Of a stretch of 64,000 bases of DNA, positions 53,136 to 61,211 are shown piece after piece. Where the stretch lies: assembly GCA_046351215.1 (NCBI GenBank), contig JAXLYX010000005.1:434001-498000 (forward strand), given 5' to 3'. The position numbers and the translations under genes were made by a program. Under the pieces are notes generated by a model that saw only the letters and a list, made by a program, of their open reading frames with translations, ran no database searches and had not been told where the DNA came from. This DNA is from JAXLYX01 sp046351215 (GTDB lineage: Bacteria; Myxococcota_A; Polyangia; Polyangiales; Houyiibacteriaceae). Every line of letters starts with the position of its first letter. Position 1 is the stretch's first letter.

Positions 53136-53876
53136 ATGGCACCGCGGGAAAAGCTCAACCCGACTGTCCGGCCCCCCCTTTCGGGCCGAGGGGCGGCCTG
53201 CGCCGTCGCGGCGGTCAACGCCTGGCTCGCCTGCGCCCTGCTGCCCGGGCTGCCCACCCGCCTCTCGCCCCTCGAGCTCGGCCTCTCCGCCCTCGGCGTC
53301 CTGCCGGCCGTCGGCACCGCCCTCGTTCCGCCACGTGACGCCGCTCGCGAGCGCGCGATGCGCCTCTTCGTCGGCCCCCTCGCCCTGCTCGGCAGCGTCC
53401 TCGTCCTCGACCTCCGGGGCGGGCTGGCACTCGATCCCGCGCGCGCCTGCGCGGCCGCGGCGAGCTTCGTCGTCTACCTGGCGCTCGCGGCCGCGACGCG
53501 GGCCCCCTTGCCGTCGGTGACGATCCTGAGGGAGCAGGCCCATGCCGATCGCGGGAGCGACGAAGCCGAGCGGCGCGCGCGCAGGCGCTCGGTGCTCGGC
53601 GGCTTCCTCACCGCACAGTCGTTCGCCCTGGTCGCCGTCGCGCCCTTCGTCGTGGCGCCCTCGGAGTCCGCCGCACGCTGGGGGGCCGCCGCCAAGGAGG
53701 GCCGCGTCCTCACCCTGCTCTTCGGGCTCTCGCTCGCCCTCCTCGTCCTGCTCGGGATCCTCGGGCCCGCGCAACGGAAGACGCCCGAGGCCGAGCGCAC
53801 GCCGCTGCGCCGCTTCGGGCTCGGCGCCCTTCTCGCATGCATCGCGCTCGCGGTCGCCTACGTGGGCGGTCGCTGA
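53136..53876 (+). CDS. Integral membrane protein of unknown function
   Basis: A 246-residue Ala/Leu-rich membrane protein. About seven hydrophobic segments are visible (AVAAVNAWLACALLPGL; LGLSALGVLPAVGTALV; RLFVGPLALLGSVLVLD; AASFVVYLALAAAT; LTAQSFALVAVAPFVVA; LTLLFGLSLALLVLLGIL; LGALLACIALAVAYV), with a cytoplasmic acidic/basic loop in the middle. No family is recognised. The start lies only 22 bases from the divergent kinase start, so the two probably share a control region. It is convergent with the HD-GYP gene (six bases between stops). Confidence 0.65.
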   Translation: MAPREKLNPTVRPPLSGRGAACAVAAVNAWLACALLPGLPTRLSPLELGLSALGVLPAVGTALVPPRDAARERAMRLFVGPLALLGSVLVLDLRGGLALDPARACAAAASFVVYLALAAATRAPLPSVTILREQAHADRGSDEAERRARRRSVLGGFLTAQSFALVAVAPFVVAPSESAARWGAAAKEGRVLTLLFGLSLALLVLLGILGPAQRKTPEAERTPLRRFGLGALLACIALAVAYVGGR

Positions 53877-53882
53877 GACGCT

Positions 53883-56060
53883 TCAGCGACGCCCCTCGTC
53901 GAGACGCCGCATGCCCTCGAGCAGGAGGCTCTCGGTGGCGAGGTTGATCGTGTTGGCCGCCGGCACGTAGCTCGTGTCGAGCGCGAAGTCCCCGTCCGTG
54001 AGGAGGAGCATCGCGTAGAAGGCCTCGGCGCCCGTTCGTCCGCCGAACTGCGCTTCGCAGACCATCCCGTCGCGGAAGGCCATGTCACCCGCCTTGCCCT
54101 CGCCGCGGATTTGCAGGCGACCGCTCTTGCGGCCGTTCGCGAGGATCTGCACGACGTCGGGCAACGCCATCTCGCGCAGCGAGCCCGACACGCCGCGTCC
54201 CGCCTTCGCCGCGTTGCGTGCCTCGGCGCCGAGGGTCTGGCGCACCTTGGCGACCACGACGTCGGCCGAGGCCGGCTTCACGACGTAGTCGGCGGCTCCG
54301 AGCTCGAAGCCACGGTTCACGCTGTCGCGATCGCCGCGTCGCGTGAGCAGGAGGATGGGCACGTCGGGCTGCGAGCTCTGCTTCACGCGCTGCATCAGCT
54401 TGAAGCCGTCGGTCCCTCCGAGCTCGACCTCGGTGACCAGGATGTCGACCTCGCCGTCGGCGAGCTTCTTCAGCGCCGCGTCGGCGTCGCGCGCGATCGT
54501 CACGTCGTAGCCGTGCTCGACGAGGCGCATCTCGAGGACGGTGGTCTCCTCGGGGTCGGGATCGACGAGGAGCACGCGACGACGATCGGCGAGGAGCTTG
54601 TGCCGCAGGTCGTCGCCGAGGACGAGCGCCTTCAGGAGATCGAGGACCGTGGGATCGAAGACGTTGCCGCGGAAGCGCGCGAGGGCCTCGCAGGCCTCCG
54701 CCGCGCCGAGCTTGCGGCGATACGGGTTGCGCGTGGTGGTCGTGACGTCGACGTACGTCTCGACCGCGGCGAGGATGCGGGCGGCGAGGGGGATCTCCTT
54801 GCCCGACTGCCGATCGGGGAAGCCCTGACCGTCGAAGCGCTCGTAGAGGTGCGTGAGCGCGTCGATCGTGGTCTTGGCGAGCTGGGCCGCCTCGAAGAGA
54901 CGCACCGGAGCGAGATGCGCCTTCTGCGCCTGGCTCCGATGCCCCTCGTACTGCGCGACGTTCAGCGCCGTGAGGTGATACGTCGAGGCCTTGCCCACGT
55001 CGTGGAGGTAGGCGGCGACCACGAGCTCGTGGGTGGACGCGGCCGTGAGGCCCATGCGCTCGGCGACCTTCCGACAGAGGCTCGCGACCTGGGAGGAATG
55101 GCCCCGGAGCTCGTCGCGCCCCTGCTCGAGCAGCGCGACGAGGACGTTGAGCGTCTCGAGGTAGGCCTCGCCGCCCTGCTGCGGGGCGGGCGGAGGAGGC
55201 GCCGACGACGGCGCGTTCTGTGTCGGGGTGTCGAGGGGCGTGAAGCCCGAGACGGCGGAGAGGCTCTGGGCGATCTCGGGAGCGGAGATCTGGAAGGTCG
55301 GGGGAGGCGGAGGCGCGGGTGCGGCCGGTCGCGCGGCTGCGGCGGTGGGGGCCGCCGCGGCCTTCCCCTTGGCCGACGCCGCGAGCTCGTCGAAGTCGTC
55401 GAGGCCGCCGCCGCCGAAGCCGTAGTCCGAGCCGCCCGGGGTCGAGGTCCGGGCCTCGCTGCCGAAATTGCCGCCGAACCCCGCATCGGCCTGGTAGCCG
55501 AAACCCATGTCGTACGCGCTCGAGTCGTTGTCGCGCTTGGGGGCCGAGAGCAGCGCCTGGAACGCGCGAGCGTCGCCGTAGTAGGAGCGACGGATCGCCG
55601 CCTTCACGGCCTTGGGTCGCGCCACGTAGACCTTCACGCCCCGGACCTGCGTCGCGAGCATGAGGTTCTTCTGGACGTCCTCCGACTCGAGATCCGCGGC
55701 GACGACCGAGAGAATGGCGGTCCGGCGGTCGAAGAGCACGGGGAAACAGGCCACCTTCTCGGCGACGCGCACCGGCACGAGCTCGAGCACGGCACGCTCG
55801 ACGTTCGCCTTCGCGAGCTTCTCGGAGGTCACGAACTGCGTCTGGTAGACCTTCGCGAGGAAGCGGAGGAGGTCGGCCTCCGAGACGATGCCGAAGTCCA
55901 CGAGCAGGTCGATCGGATGCTCCTGCGTCCGCCCCGACTCGGCGACGATCCGTTCGAGGATCTCCTGCGAGATCCGTCCCTCGGCGTGGAGGCGCTCGAG
56001 CACCTTGGCCCCTTCGACCGCCCCCGCGGCCCCCTGCGTCGGAATCACGCTCCGGCTCAC
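53883..56060 (-). CDS. MshEN - HD-GYP-like - receiver - DUF4388 regulatory protein
   Basis: A 725-residue soluble protein with four parts. An N-terminal T2SSE_N/MshEN-like domain (about 10-155, a fold that can bind c-di-GMP) is followed by a Pro/Ala linker with Gly/Phe repeats. An HD-GYP-like domain (about 310-480) has HDVGKA and YERFDGQGFP in place of HxxxDGxGYP. Next is a receiver domain (about 495-610) and a DUF4388 domain (about 625-725, LREMALPDVVQILANGRKSGRLQI). In the receiver the acidic pocket VDPDPEE, Thr and Lys (VVKPAS) are kept, but the phospho-acceptor position reads DILVTEVELGGTDG, with Glu instead of Asp. The GTG at 56060 was chosen because TATGCT overlaps the ATG at 56072. Confidence 0.82.
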   Translation of the reverse strand: MSRSVIPTQGAAGAVEGAKVLERLHAEGRISQEILERIVAESGRTQEHPIDLLVDFGIVSEADLLRFLAKVYQTQFVTSEKLAKANVERAVLELVPVRVAEKVACFPVLFDRRTAILSVVAADLESEDVQKNLMLATQVRGVKVYVARPKAVKAAIRRSYYGDARAFQALLSAPKRDNDSSAYDMGFGYQADAGFGGNFGSEARTSTPGGSDYGFGGGGLDDFDELAASAKGKAAAAPTAAAARPAAPAPPPPPTFQISAPEIAQSLSAVSGFTPLDTPTQNAPSSAPPPPAPQQGGEAYLETLNVLVALLEQGRDELRGHSSQVASLCRKVAERMGLTAASTHELVVAAYLHDVGKASTYHLTALNVAQYEGHRSQAQKAHLAPVRLFEAAQLAKTTIDALTHLYERFDGQGFPDRQSGKEIPLAARILAAVETYVDVTTTTRNPYRRKLGAAEACEALARFRGNVFDPTVLDLLKALVLGDDLRHKLLADRRRVLLVDPDPEETTVLEMRLVEHGYDVTIARDADAALKKLADGEVDILVTEVELGGTDGFKLMQRVKQSSQPDVPILLLTRRGDRDSVNRGFELGAADYVVKPASADVVVAKVRQTLGAEARNAAKAGRGVSGSLREMALPDVVQILANGRKSGRLQIRGEGKAGDMAFRDGMVCEAQFGGRTGAEAFYAMLLLTDGDFALDTSYVPAANTINLATESLLLEGMRRLDEGRR

Positions 56061-56067
56061 GTTCGGG

Positions 56068-56073
56068 AGCATA
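56068..56073 (-). promoter_or_regulatory. Candidate -10 element TATGCT (HD-GYP gene)
   Basis: On the minus strand TATGCT is seven bases before the GTG at 56060 and contains the alternative ATG start, so that ATG would lie outside the transcript. Confidence 0.45.
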
Positions 56074-56153
56074 GGCCGAAGTGGGGCCCCACGCGAAGGC
56101 CCGCCGTGCGTGGGCCCGTTCGCGGGCGCGTGGGCGCCCCCGGGGGGGTCTGC

Positions 56154-56159
56154 TATGGT
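56154..56159 (+). promoter_or_regulatory. Candidate -10 element TATGGT (envelope operon)
   Basis: TATGGT is eight bases before the GTG at 56168, the first gene of the operon to 61169. No Shine-Dalgarno sequence is present. A -35 cannot be assigned. Confidence 0.5.
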
Positions 56160-56167
56160 CCCGCCCC

Positions 56168-56686
56168 GTGCGAACGTCGGTGCTCCCGCTCCTCCTGCTC
56201 TCCCTGTGCGCCTCGGCCTGTGGCGGCGCAGGCCATCTGTCGGGCGGCGTCTACGAGGACGCCCAGGCCCGCTACCACGTCGGCGAGCCCGCCGGGGGAT
56301 TCCGCCCGCTCGACGTCGGCGGTCGGACCGACCTCGCCTGGGCCGACGAGAGCCAGGGAGCCGTCCTCGAGGTGGACTCGCGCTGCGAGCCCGCGCTCGA
56401 CATCCCGCTCGTCGCGCTCACGAACCACCTGCTCGTCGGCTTCACCGAGCGCGAGGACGTGGAGGAACAGGCCCTCGTGCCCCTCGACGGGCGCGAAGCC
56501 CTCCGCACCCACGTGCGCGCGAAGCTCGACGGCGTGCCGCGCGAGATGATGATGCTGGTCCTGAAGAAGGACGGCTGCGTCCACGACTTCGTGCTCGTGG
56601 CGCCCCCGGGAGCCGCGTTCGAGGCCACGCGTCCGGCCCTCGATCGCGTCGTCGCCGGGTTCCGCACCGAGCCGAGGGGTCGATGA
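56168..56686 (+). CDS. Lipoprotein, first gene of the envelope operon
   Basis: A 172-residue lipoprotein (signal RTSVLPLLLLSLCASAC). The mature protein has alternating strands and helices (FRPLDVGGRTDLAWAD, GAVLEVDSRCEPALDIPLVALTNHLLVGF, MMMLVLKKDGCVHDFVLVAPP). Two spaced Cys remain besides the lipid Cys. Family not recognised. The GTG at 56168 is chosen because it is eight bases after TATGGT and gives a normal signal; an earlier in-frame start at 56081 would overlap the divergent promoter. It overlaps the MlaE gene by four bases (ATGA). Confidence 0.72.
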   Translation: MRTSVLPLLLLSLCASACGGAGHLSGGVYEDAQARYHVGEPAGGFRPLDVGGRTDLAWADESQGAVLEVDSRCEPALDIPLVALTNHLLVGFTEREDVEEQALVPLDGREALRTHVRAKLDGVPREMMMLVLKKDGCVHDFVLVAPPGAAFEATRPALDRVVAGFRTEPRGR

Positions 56687-57498
56687 GCGGGGAGAACCAG
56701 ACGAAGGCGGGCCCGCTCACCCTCGTCGGCGACTACGTCGAGGATCGGGCGATCAAGGCCGCGCACTTCGTCGAGCACGTGGGCGGCGTCTCGCAGCTCG
56801 CGTGGAAGACGTTCCGCACGCTCGTCACGACGCGTCTCGAGTGGAACGCCTTCGTCTACCAGATGGAGCAGCTCGGGGTCCGGAGCCTCGCGATCGCCAG
56901 CGCGACCTCGATCTTCGTCGGCATGGTCATGACGATCCAGTTCGGCTACTTCGCGGCGCTCTACGGCGCGAAGGACGGCCTCGGCCGCATGATCGTCATC
57001 TCCGAGGCGCGCGAGCTCGCCCCCTCGCTGACCTCGCTGGTCGTCGGCTGCCGCATCGCGGCCGGCATGGCGGCCGAGCTCGGCTCGATGGCGGTCACCG
57101 AGCAGATCGACGCGATCCGCGCGCTCGGCGCCGATCCCATCCGGAAACTCGTCGTGCCCCGCGTGCTCGCGGGCATCTTCATCATGCCGCTCCTGTCGTC
57201 GATCGCCTTCGTGCTCGGCATGGTGAGCGCGATGTTCATCGCCTCGACGCTCGACGTCGCGCCGGACTTCTTCATCTCGGCCTCGCTCGACTCGGTGCAG
57301 GTGCAGGACGTGATGAGCGGCATCGCGAAGACGCCGTTCTTCGGCTTCCTCATCACGATGGTCGGCTGCTATTTCGGCATCACGACGACCGGCGGGACCG
57401 AAGGCGTGGGCCAGTCGACCACGCGCTCCGTCGTCGTCTCGGCGATCACGCTGCTCATCGCCGACGCGCTCCTCACGCAGCTCTTCGTGAGCCTGTAG
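56683..57498 (+). CDS. MlaE-family ABC lipid-transport permease
   Basis: A 271-residue MlaE/YrbE permease. The family core is clear: FVGMVMTIQFGYFAALYGAKDGLGRMIVIS, ELAPSLTSLVVGCRIAAGMAAELGSMAVTEQIDAIRALGADPI and the final helix near VVVSAITLLIADALLTQLFVSL. MlaE moves phospholipids between the membranes together with the ATPase MlaF and the MCE protein MlaD. Neither MlaD nor a classic MlaF is next to it; the following ATPase belongs to the LolD/MacB type. It overlaps the lipoprotein gene at its start (ATGA). Its partners may be encoded elsewhere, or the lipoprotein may act with it (inference). Confidence 0.9.
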   Translation: MSGENQTKAGPLTLVGDYVEDRAIKAAHFVEHVGGVSQLAWKTFRTLVTTRLEWNAFVYQMEQLGVRSLAIASATSIFVGMVMTIQFGYFAALYGAKDGLGRMIVISEARELAPSLTSLVVGCRIAAGMAAELGSMAVTEQIDAIRALGADPIRKLVVPRVLAGIFIMPLLSSIAFVLGMVSAMFIASTLDVAPDFFISASLDSVQVQDVMSGIAKTPFFGFLITMVGCYFGITTTGGTEGVGQSTTRSVVVSAITLLIADALLTQLFVSL

Positions 57499-57505
57499 GT
57501 CGACC

Positions 57506-57829
57506 ATGACCCGACGCCTGCGCCTCGCCGCCGCCGTCGCCCTGGGCTCCTCGCTCGTGCTCGCCCTGACGTTCGTCGACGCCTACCGGGCGCATGCGCG
57601 GCTCGCTTCGAGACCGCGCGCCGAAGCCGTGACCCGCCTCCTCGGCCAGCCGGATCTCGCCCTCTCCTCGAGCGCGCGCTGGCTCCGTCATCCGTCCGGC
57701 GTCGAGCCGTGGGCGGCCGTCGCCGACCTGCCGGCCGCGCTCGACACCGAGCCGGCCGGAGGGCTCCTCGGACCTCCGACGGCCCTCTTCGACCTCGTCG
57801 CGGCGCCCGATCGTCGGAGGGCCCCGTGA
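57506..57829 (+). CDS. Small membrane-anchored/periplasmic protein
   Basis: A 107-residue protein with an N-terminal hydrophobic segment (RLAAAVALGSSLVLALTFVDA) and no lipobox, followed by a short domain containing DLALSSSARWLRHPSG and Trp/His residues. The segment resembles small proteins I have seen beside NosL-like and ABC exporter genes. No enzyme function is suggested. It is seven bases after MlaE and overlaps the FtsX-like gene by four bases (GTGA). Confidence 0.62.
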   Translation: MTRRLRLAAAVALGSSLVLALTFVDAYRAHARLASRPRAEAVTRLLGQPDLALSSSARWLRHPSGVEPWAAVADLPAALDTEPAGGLLGPPTALFDLVAAPDRRRAP

Positions 57830-58986
57830 ACCGATCGCTCGCGCTCCTCGACCATGCGATCGGCGCGCTCGTGCGCCGGCGGGGGCGGAACACCGCGATC
57901 GCGAGCGGCCTCGCCGTGACCGTCCTCGCGCTCACCTCGGTCGGTTGGCTCGCGTCGAGCCTCCGCGCGGAATACGAGCGCGGTCTCGCCGGTACGCCCG
58001 ACGTCACGGTGCAGAGGCTCGAGGGCGGACGGCCCGCGCTCATCGACGGCTCGGCGCTCGCGCCCCTCCGAGACCGCCCGGGCGTCCTCGGGGTCGAGCC
58101 CCGCGTCTGGGGCTACGTGTACATGCCCTCGCTCGAGGCGAACCTGGTGATCGTGGGGCGTGGGGCGCGCACGGTCCGAGCCCGCGTGCTCGACGGTCGA
58201 CTGCCGACCCGCGAAGCGGAGATGGCGCTCGGTCGGCCCCTCGCGAACGCGCTCGGCCTCCGGCTCGGCGATCGGATGGCCCTGCCCACGCCCGGCGGCT
58301 TCCGCCTGATGAAGCTCGTCGGGCTCTTCCGCGCGGACACGGCCCTCCGGACCTCGGACGTCCTGCTCACGACCGACGCGGACGCACGCATCCTCCTCGG
58401 ACTGCCCGAGGATCGCTACGTCGACGTCGCGATCCACCTCAGCACGCCCGACGAATCCCATCCGGTGGCCCAAGCGGCCCTCGCGCTCGTGCCGGGCGGA
58501 CGGGTGCTCGAACGCGAGCTGCTCCGGCGCACCTACGCGCTCACGTACGATGCGCGCGCCGGTCTGCTCTCGGCGCTCTTCGTGCCTGCCCTCCTCTGTT
58601 TCCTCCTGCTCGCGTGGGAGCGGCTCACGGGCCTCGGAGAGGGCGAGCGCCTCGAGATCGGCATCCTGAAATCCGTCGGCTGGGACACGGGAGACGTCCT
58701 CGCCGTCCGCATGTGGGAGAGCGCGCTCGTCTCGCTCGCGGGCACGGCGGTGGGTCTCGTCGGCGCGTACGTCTACGTCTTCGTCCTCGGAGCGCCGGGC
58801 CTCTCCGGCGCCCTCTTCGGATGGAGCCGCCTCGTGCCCCCGCTCGAGCTCGCGCCGGCGATCGATCCGATCGAGCTCCTCTCGCTCGCGTTGGGCGTGA
58901 TCGTGCCCTTCGTCGCCCTCTCCGTCGTGCCCGCCTGGCGCGCCGCCATGCGCGATCCGGACGAGATCCTGCGAGGTGGGCTTTGA
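57826..58986 (+). CDS. FtsX/MacB-like ABC permease
   Basis: A 386-residue permease with one N-terminal transmembrane helix (NTAIASGLAVTVLALTSVGWLA), a periplasmic domain of about 220 residues (MacB-PCD-like, PDVTVQRLEGGRPALI, LPTREAEMALGRPLA), and three C-terminal helices (LLSALFVPALLCFLLLAW, LVSLAGTAVGLVGAYVYVFV, LLSLALGVIVPFVALSVVPAW), the FtsX fold. Such permeases work by mechanotransmission and act on lipoproteins or periplasmic partners. It starts with GTG overlapping the small gene and ends overlapping the TTG of the ATPase gene. Confidence 0.85.
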   Translation: MNRSLALLDHAIGALVRRRGRNTAIASGLAVTVLALTSVGWLASSLRAEYERGLAGTPDVTVQRLEGGRPALIDGSALAPLRDRPGVLGVEPRVWGYVYMPSLEANLVIVGRGARTVRARVLDGRLPTREAEMALGRPLANALGLRLGDRMALPTPGGFRLMKLVGLFRADTALRTSDVLLTTDADARILLGLPEDRYVDVAIHLSTPDESHPVAQAALALVPGGRVLERELLRRTYALTYDARAGLLSALFVPALLCFLLLAWERLTGLGEGERLEIGILKSVGWDTGDVLAVRMWESALVSLAGTAVGLVGAYVYVFVLGAPGLSGALFGWSRLVPPLELAPAIDPIELLSLALGVIVPFVALSVVPAWRAAMRDPDEILRGGL

Positions 58987-59660
58987 GTCCCGACGAGCTC
59001 GTCGTCTCGGACGTGACGAAGCGGTACGCGGACGGCGATCGGACCGTCGAGGCCGTGTCCGGGGTCTCCCTCGGCGTGCGGGCCGGGGAGCTCGTGCTCC
59101 TCGTCGGCCCGAGCGGGTCGGGGAAGACGACGCTGCTCGGCATGCTCGGCGGGCTCGTCACCCCCACCTCGGGGGACGTCCGGGTCGAGGGACGCTCCCT
59201 CGTCTCGATGCGTGACCACCACCGCACGGAGTATCGCCGCACCCACGTCGGCTTCGTGTTCCAGGAGCTCGCGCTCGTGCCCGAGATGACGCTGCTCGAG
59301 AACGTCCTCCTGCCCCTCGTCCCCCGAGGCGTGACCCAGGCCGACCGCGAGCGCGCGCAGGCGCTGCTCGAGCGTTTCGGCCTGGGCGCCCGGAGCCGGA
59401 CCCGCGCCGGCCGCCTCTCGGGAGGCGAGCGCCAGCGAGGCGCGATCGCGCGCGCGCTCGTGCACGAGCCGCGGCTCCTCCTGCTCGACGAGCCGACCGC
59501 CCACGTCGACGCCGAGAACGCCGCCGGCCTGCTCGAGCTCCTCGTGCGCCTCGCCGCGGAGGGCAAGACCGTCGTGGCCACGACCCACGACCCGCGCCTC
59601 GCCTCGGATCCACGGGTGACGCGCGTCGTTCGGATGCGCGACGGCCGTCTCGAGCCCTGA
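58983..59660 (+). CDS. LolD/MacB-type ABC ATPase
   Basis: A 225-residue ABC ATPase with Walker A VGPSGSGKTTLLGML, Q-loop FVFQELALVPEMT, signature RLSGGERQRGAIARAL, Walker B LLLLDEPTAHVD and the H-loop TTHDP. Length and motifs are those of LolD/MacB/FtsE-type ATPases, which pair with FtsX-like permeases. The start is TTG at 58983, overlapping the permease stop as TTGA; no ATG or GTG exists in the right position. It probably powers the preceding permease. Confidence 0.92.
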   Translation: MSPDELVVSDVTKRYADGDRTVEAVSGVSLGVRAGELVLLVGPSGSGKTTLLGMLGGLVTPTSGDVRVEGRSLVSMRDHHRTEYRRTHVGFVFQELALVPEMTLLENVLLPLVPRGVTQADRERAQALLERFGLGARSRTRAGRLSGGERQRGAIARALVHEPRLLLLDEPTAHVDAENAAGLLELLVRLAAEGKTVVATTHDPRLASDPRVTRVVRMRDGRLEP

Positions 59661-59712
59661 TCGAGGACGTCCGCTGGCGATCCGCCCCCCGGCATCCCAA
59701 GATCCCCGGGTC

Positions 59713-60738
59713 GTGATCGAGAACCTCCTCCGTCCCCTCTTCCTGGCCCGCCTCGCGGTCGGAGCGTCGAGCGCGTTGCTCGTCTTGTACGGAGCGAAGG
59801 TGGGCCTCGAGGTGCTCCGCGGCGCGTCGCTCGCGCTCGGCAGCGAGGAGCGCATCCGTCTCGAACGGCGGGCCGAGCTCGCGGCGACGCTCGTGCAGGT
59901 CGCGCTCGCCGGCGCGGTGGCCGGCGCCTTCCTCCTCGCGCTCGCCGCCGATCGCGCGCACTCCTCGATCCGCGGCGCCATGTGCGCGTACGGCGTGCTC
60001 GGCTCGACGCGAGCGGGCTTCGCGGCCGTCGGCACGAGCCTCGCGGTGTCGGTGCTGGCCGGTGCCTGGTTGGCCCTGCACCGACTCGATCTCGCCCTCC
60101 CGGATCCGCGCCTCACGCGGACCAAGTTCCTGGCGCTCCTCGCGATCGCACCCGTCGTGCTGCTCGATCTCGCGACCTTCGTCCGCTTCGTGCTGGAGCT
60201 CGACTTCTCCGTGATCGCCTCGTGTTGCTCCGTCGGCCTCGACTCCGCCTCGGGAGCGACGCGCGACGGCGCGGAACGCCTCTCGATCCCGATCTTCCCG
60301 CTCGCGACGGTCGCGCTCGCCACGGCCGCGCTCGCCATGGCCGCGCTCGCGAAGCGGCGCACCCGGCTCGTCGCGTTCGTCGCGGCGGCCTCGGGTCTCG
60401 TCGGCTCGGCGCTGTCCCTGCCGACGATCGTCGAGATCGTCGCTCCGCACGTCTACGAGAGCCCCTCGCATCGCTGCCCCTTCTGCCTCTTGCACGCCGA
60501 GGCGTGGGGAATCGGCTGGCCGCTCTTCGGCGCAGTCGTCGGCAGCGCGATCGCGAGCCTGGCCGTGCTCGTCGTGGAGCTCGAGCGCAAGACGGCCGGA
60601 GCCGAGGTCGAGGCCGCCGAGGCCCGCCTCGGACGGTTCGGCGCGATGGCCCTCTTCGCCGTGCTCGCGCTCTGCCTCGTGCCGATCGTGCGCTACCGCC
60701 TCGTCACCGGAACCTTCCTGCCCGGAGTCTTCTCGTGA
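59713..60738 (+). CDS. Polytopic membrane protein with CxxC-type motif
   Basis: A 341-residue membrane protein with about eight hydrophobic segments. One loop has HRCPFCLLHAEAWGIG: a CxxC pair followed by a His/Trp segment before a helix, which suggests metal or thiol chemistry. A second pair, ASCCSVGLD, lies in an earlier loop. No domain name can be given; it recalls DsbB/VKOR-like logic but lacks their full pattern. The start is a GTG at 59713, 52 bases after the ATPase gene, and the stop overlaps the NosL-like start (GTGA). Confidence 0.68.
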   Translation: MIENLLRPLFLARLAVGASSALLVLYGAKVGLEVLRGASLALGSEERIRLERRAELAATLVQVALAGAVAGAFLLALAADRAHSSIRGAMCAYGVLGSTRAGFAAVGTSLAVSVLAGAWLALHRLDLALPDPRLTRTKFLALLAIAPVVLLDLATFVRFVLELDFSVIASCCSVGLDSASGATRDGAERLSIPIFPLATVALATAALAMAALAKRRTRLVAFVAAASGLVGSALSLPTIVEIVAPHVYESPSHRCPFCLLHAEAWGIGWPLFGAVVGSAIASLAVLVVELERKTAGAEVEAAEARLGRFGAMALFAVLALCLVPIVRYRLVTGTFLPGVFS

Positions 60739-61169
60739 TCCGTCGTTCGTGGCTCGCGCTCGCCCTGCTCTCCCTCGTGGCCCTCGTCGCAGCCTGCGGG
60801 GGCGACGATCGCCCGCGCTGCGCGCAGTGCGGCATGTACGCCGACGTCGCGCCGCGCTGGGCCGCCGCCGCGACCCTCGAGAGCGGCGAGACGCTCCGCT
60901 TCGACACGCCGAAATGCCTCTTCGGCTACACCGCCCGGCAGGGCGCGGCGAGCACCCGCTCGCGCAAGGTCACGGAGTACTATTCGCAGCGCCTCGTGCC
61001 GGTCGAGATGGTCCTCTTCGTCGTCGGCTCCGACGTCGTCGGGCCGATGGGCAAGGATCTGGTCCCGGTCGAGGCGAGCCGCGCGGCGGCCTTCGTCCAC
61101 GACCACGGGGGACGTACGGTCGAATTCGACGACGTCGGATCACCGCTCCTCGAGACCCTCGGCCCCTGA
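60735..61169 (+). CDS. NosL-like lipoprotein (possible copper chaperone)
   Basis: A 144-residue lipoprotein (lipobox LVAAC, Cys22) with the NosL pattern CAQCGMYADVAPRWAAA right after the signal (Cys29, Cys32, Met34) and FDTPKCLFGYT further on. NosL proteins bind Cu(I) and help mature copper enzymes such as nitrous-oxide reductase; no nosZ is in the window. It starts with a GTG overlapping the preceding stop. The link with an FtsX-type exporter suggests metal delivery at the envelope (inference). Confidence 0.85.
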   Translation: MIRRSWLALALLSLVALVAACGGDDRPRCAQCGMYADVAPRWAAAATLESGETLRFDTPKCLFGYTARQGAASTRSRKVTEYYSQRLVPVEMVLFVVGSDVVGPMGKDLVPVEASRAAAFVHDHGGRTVEFDDVGSPLLETLGP

Positions 61170-61199
61170 ACGCGCCTCCCCGGGTGCGGAGCGCTCCGC

Positions 61200-61205
61200 T
61201 AGGCT
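61200..61205 (+). promoter_or_regulatory. Candidate -10 element TAGGCT
   Basis: TAGGCT is six bases before the GTG at 61212, and no Shine-Dalgarno sequence is present. It may give the TPR gene its own transcript. Confidence 0.4.
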
Positions 61206-61211
61206 TCCCGG

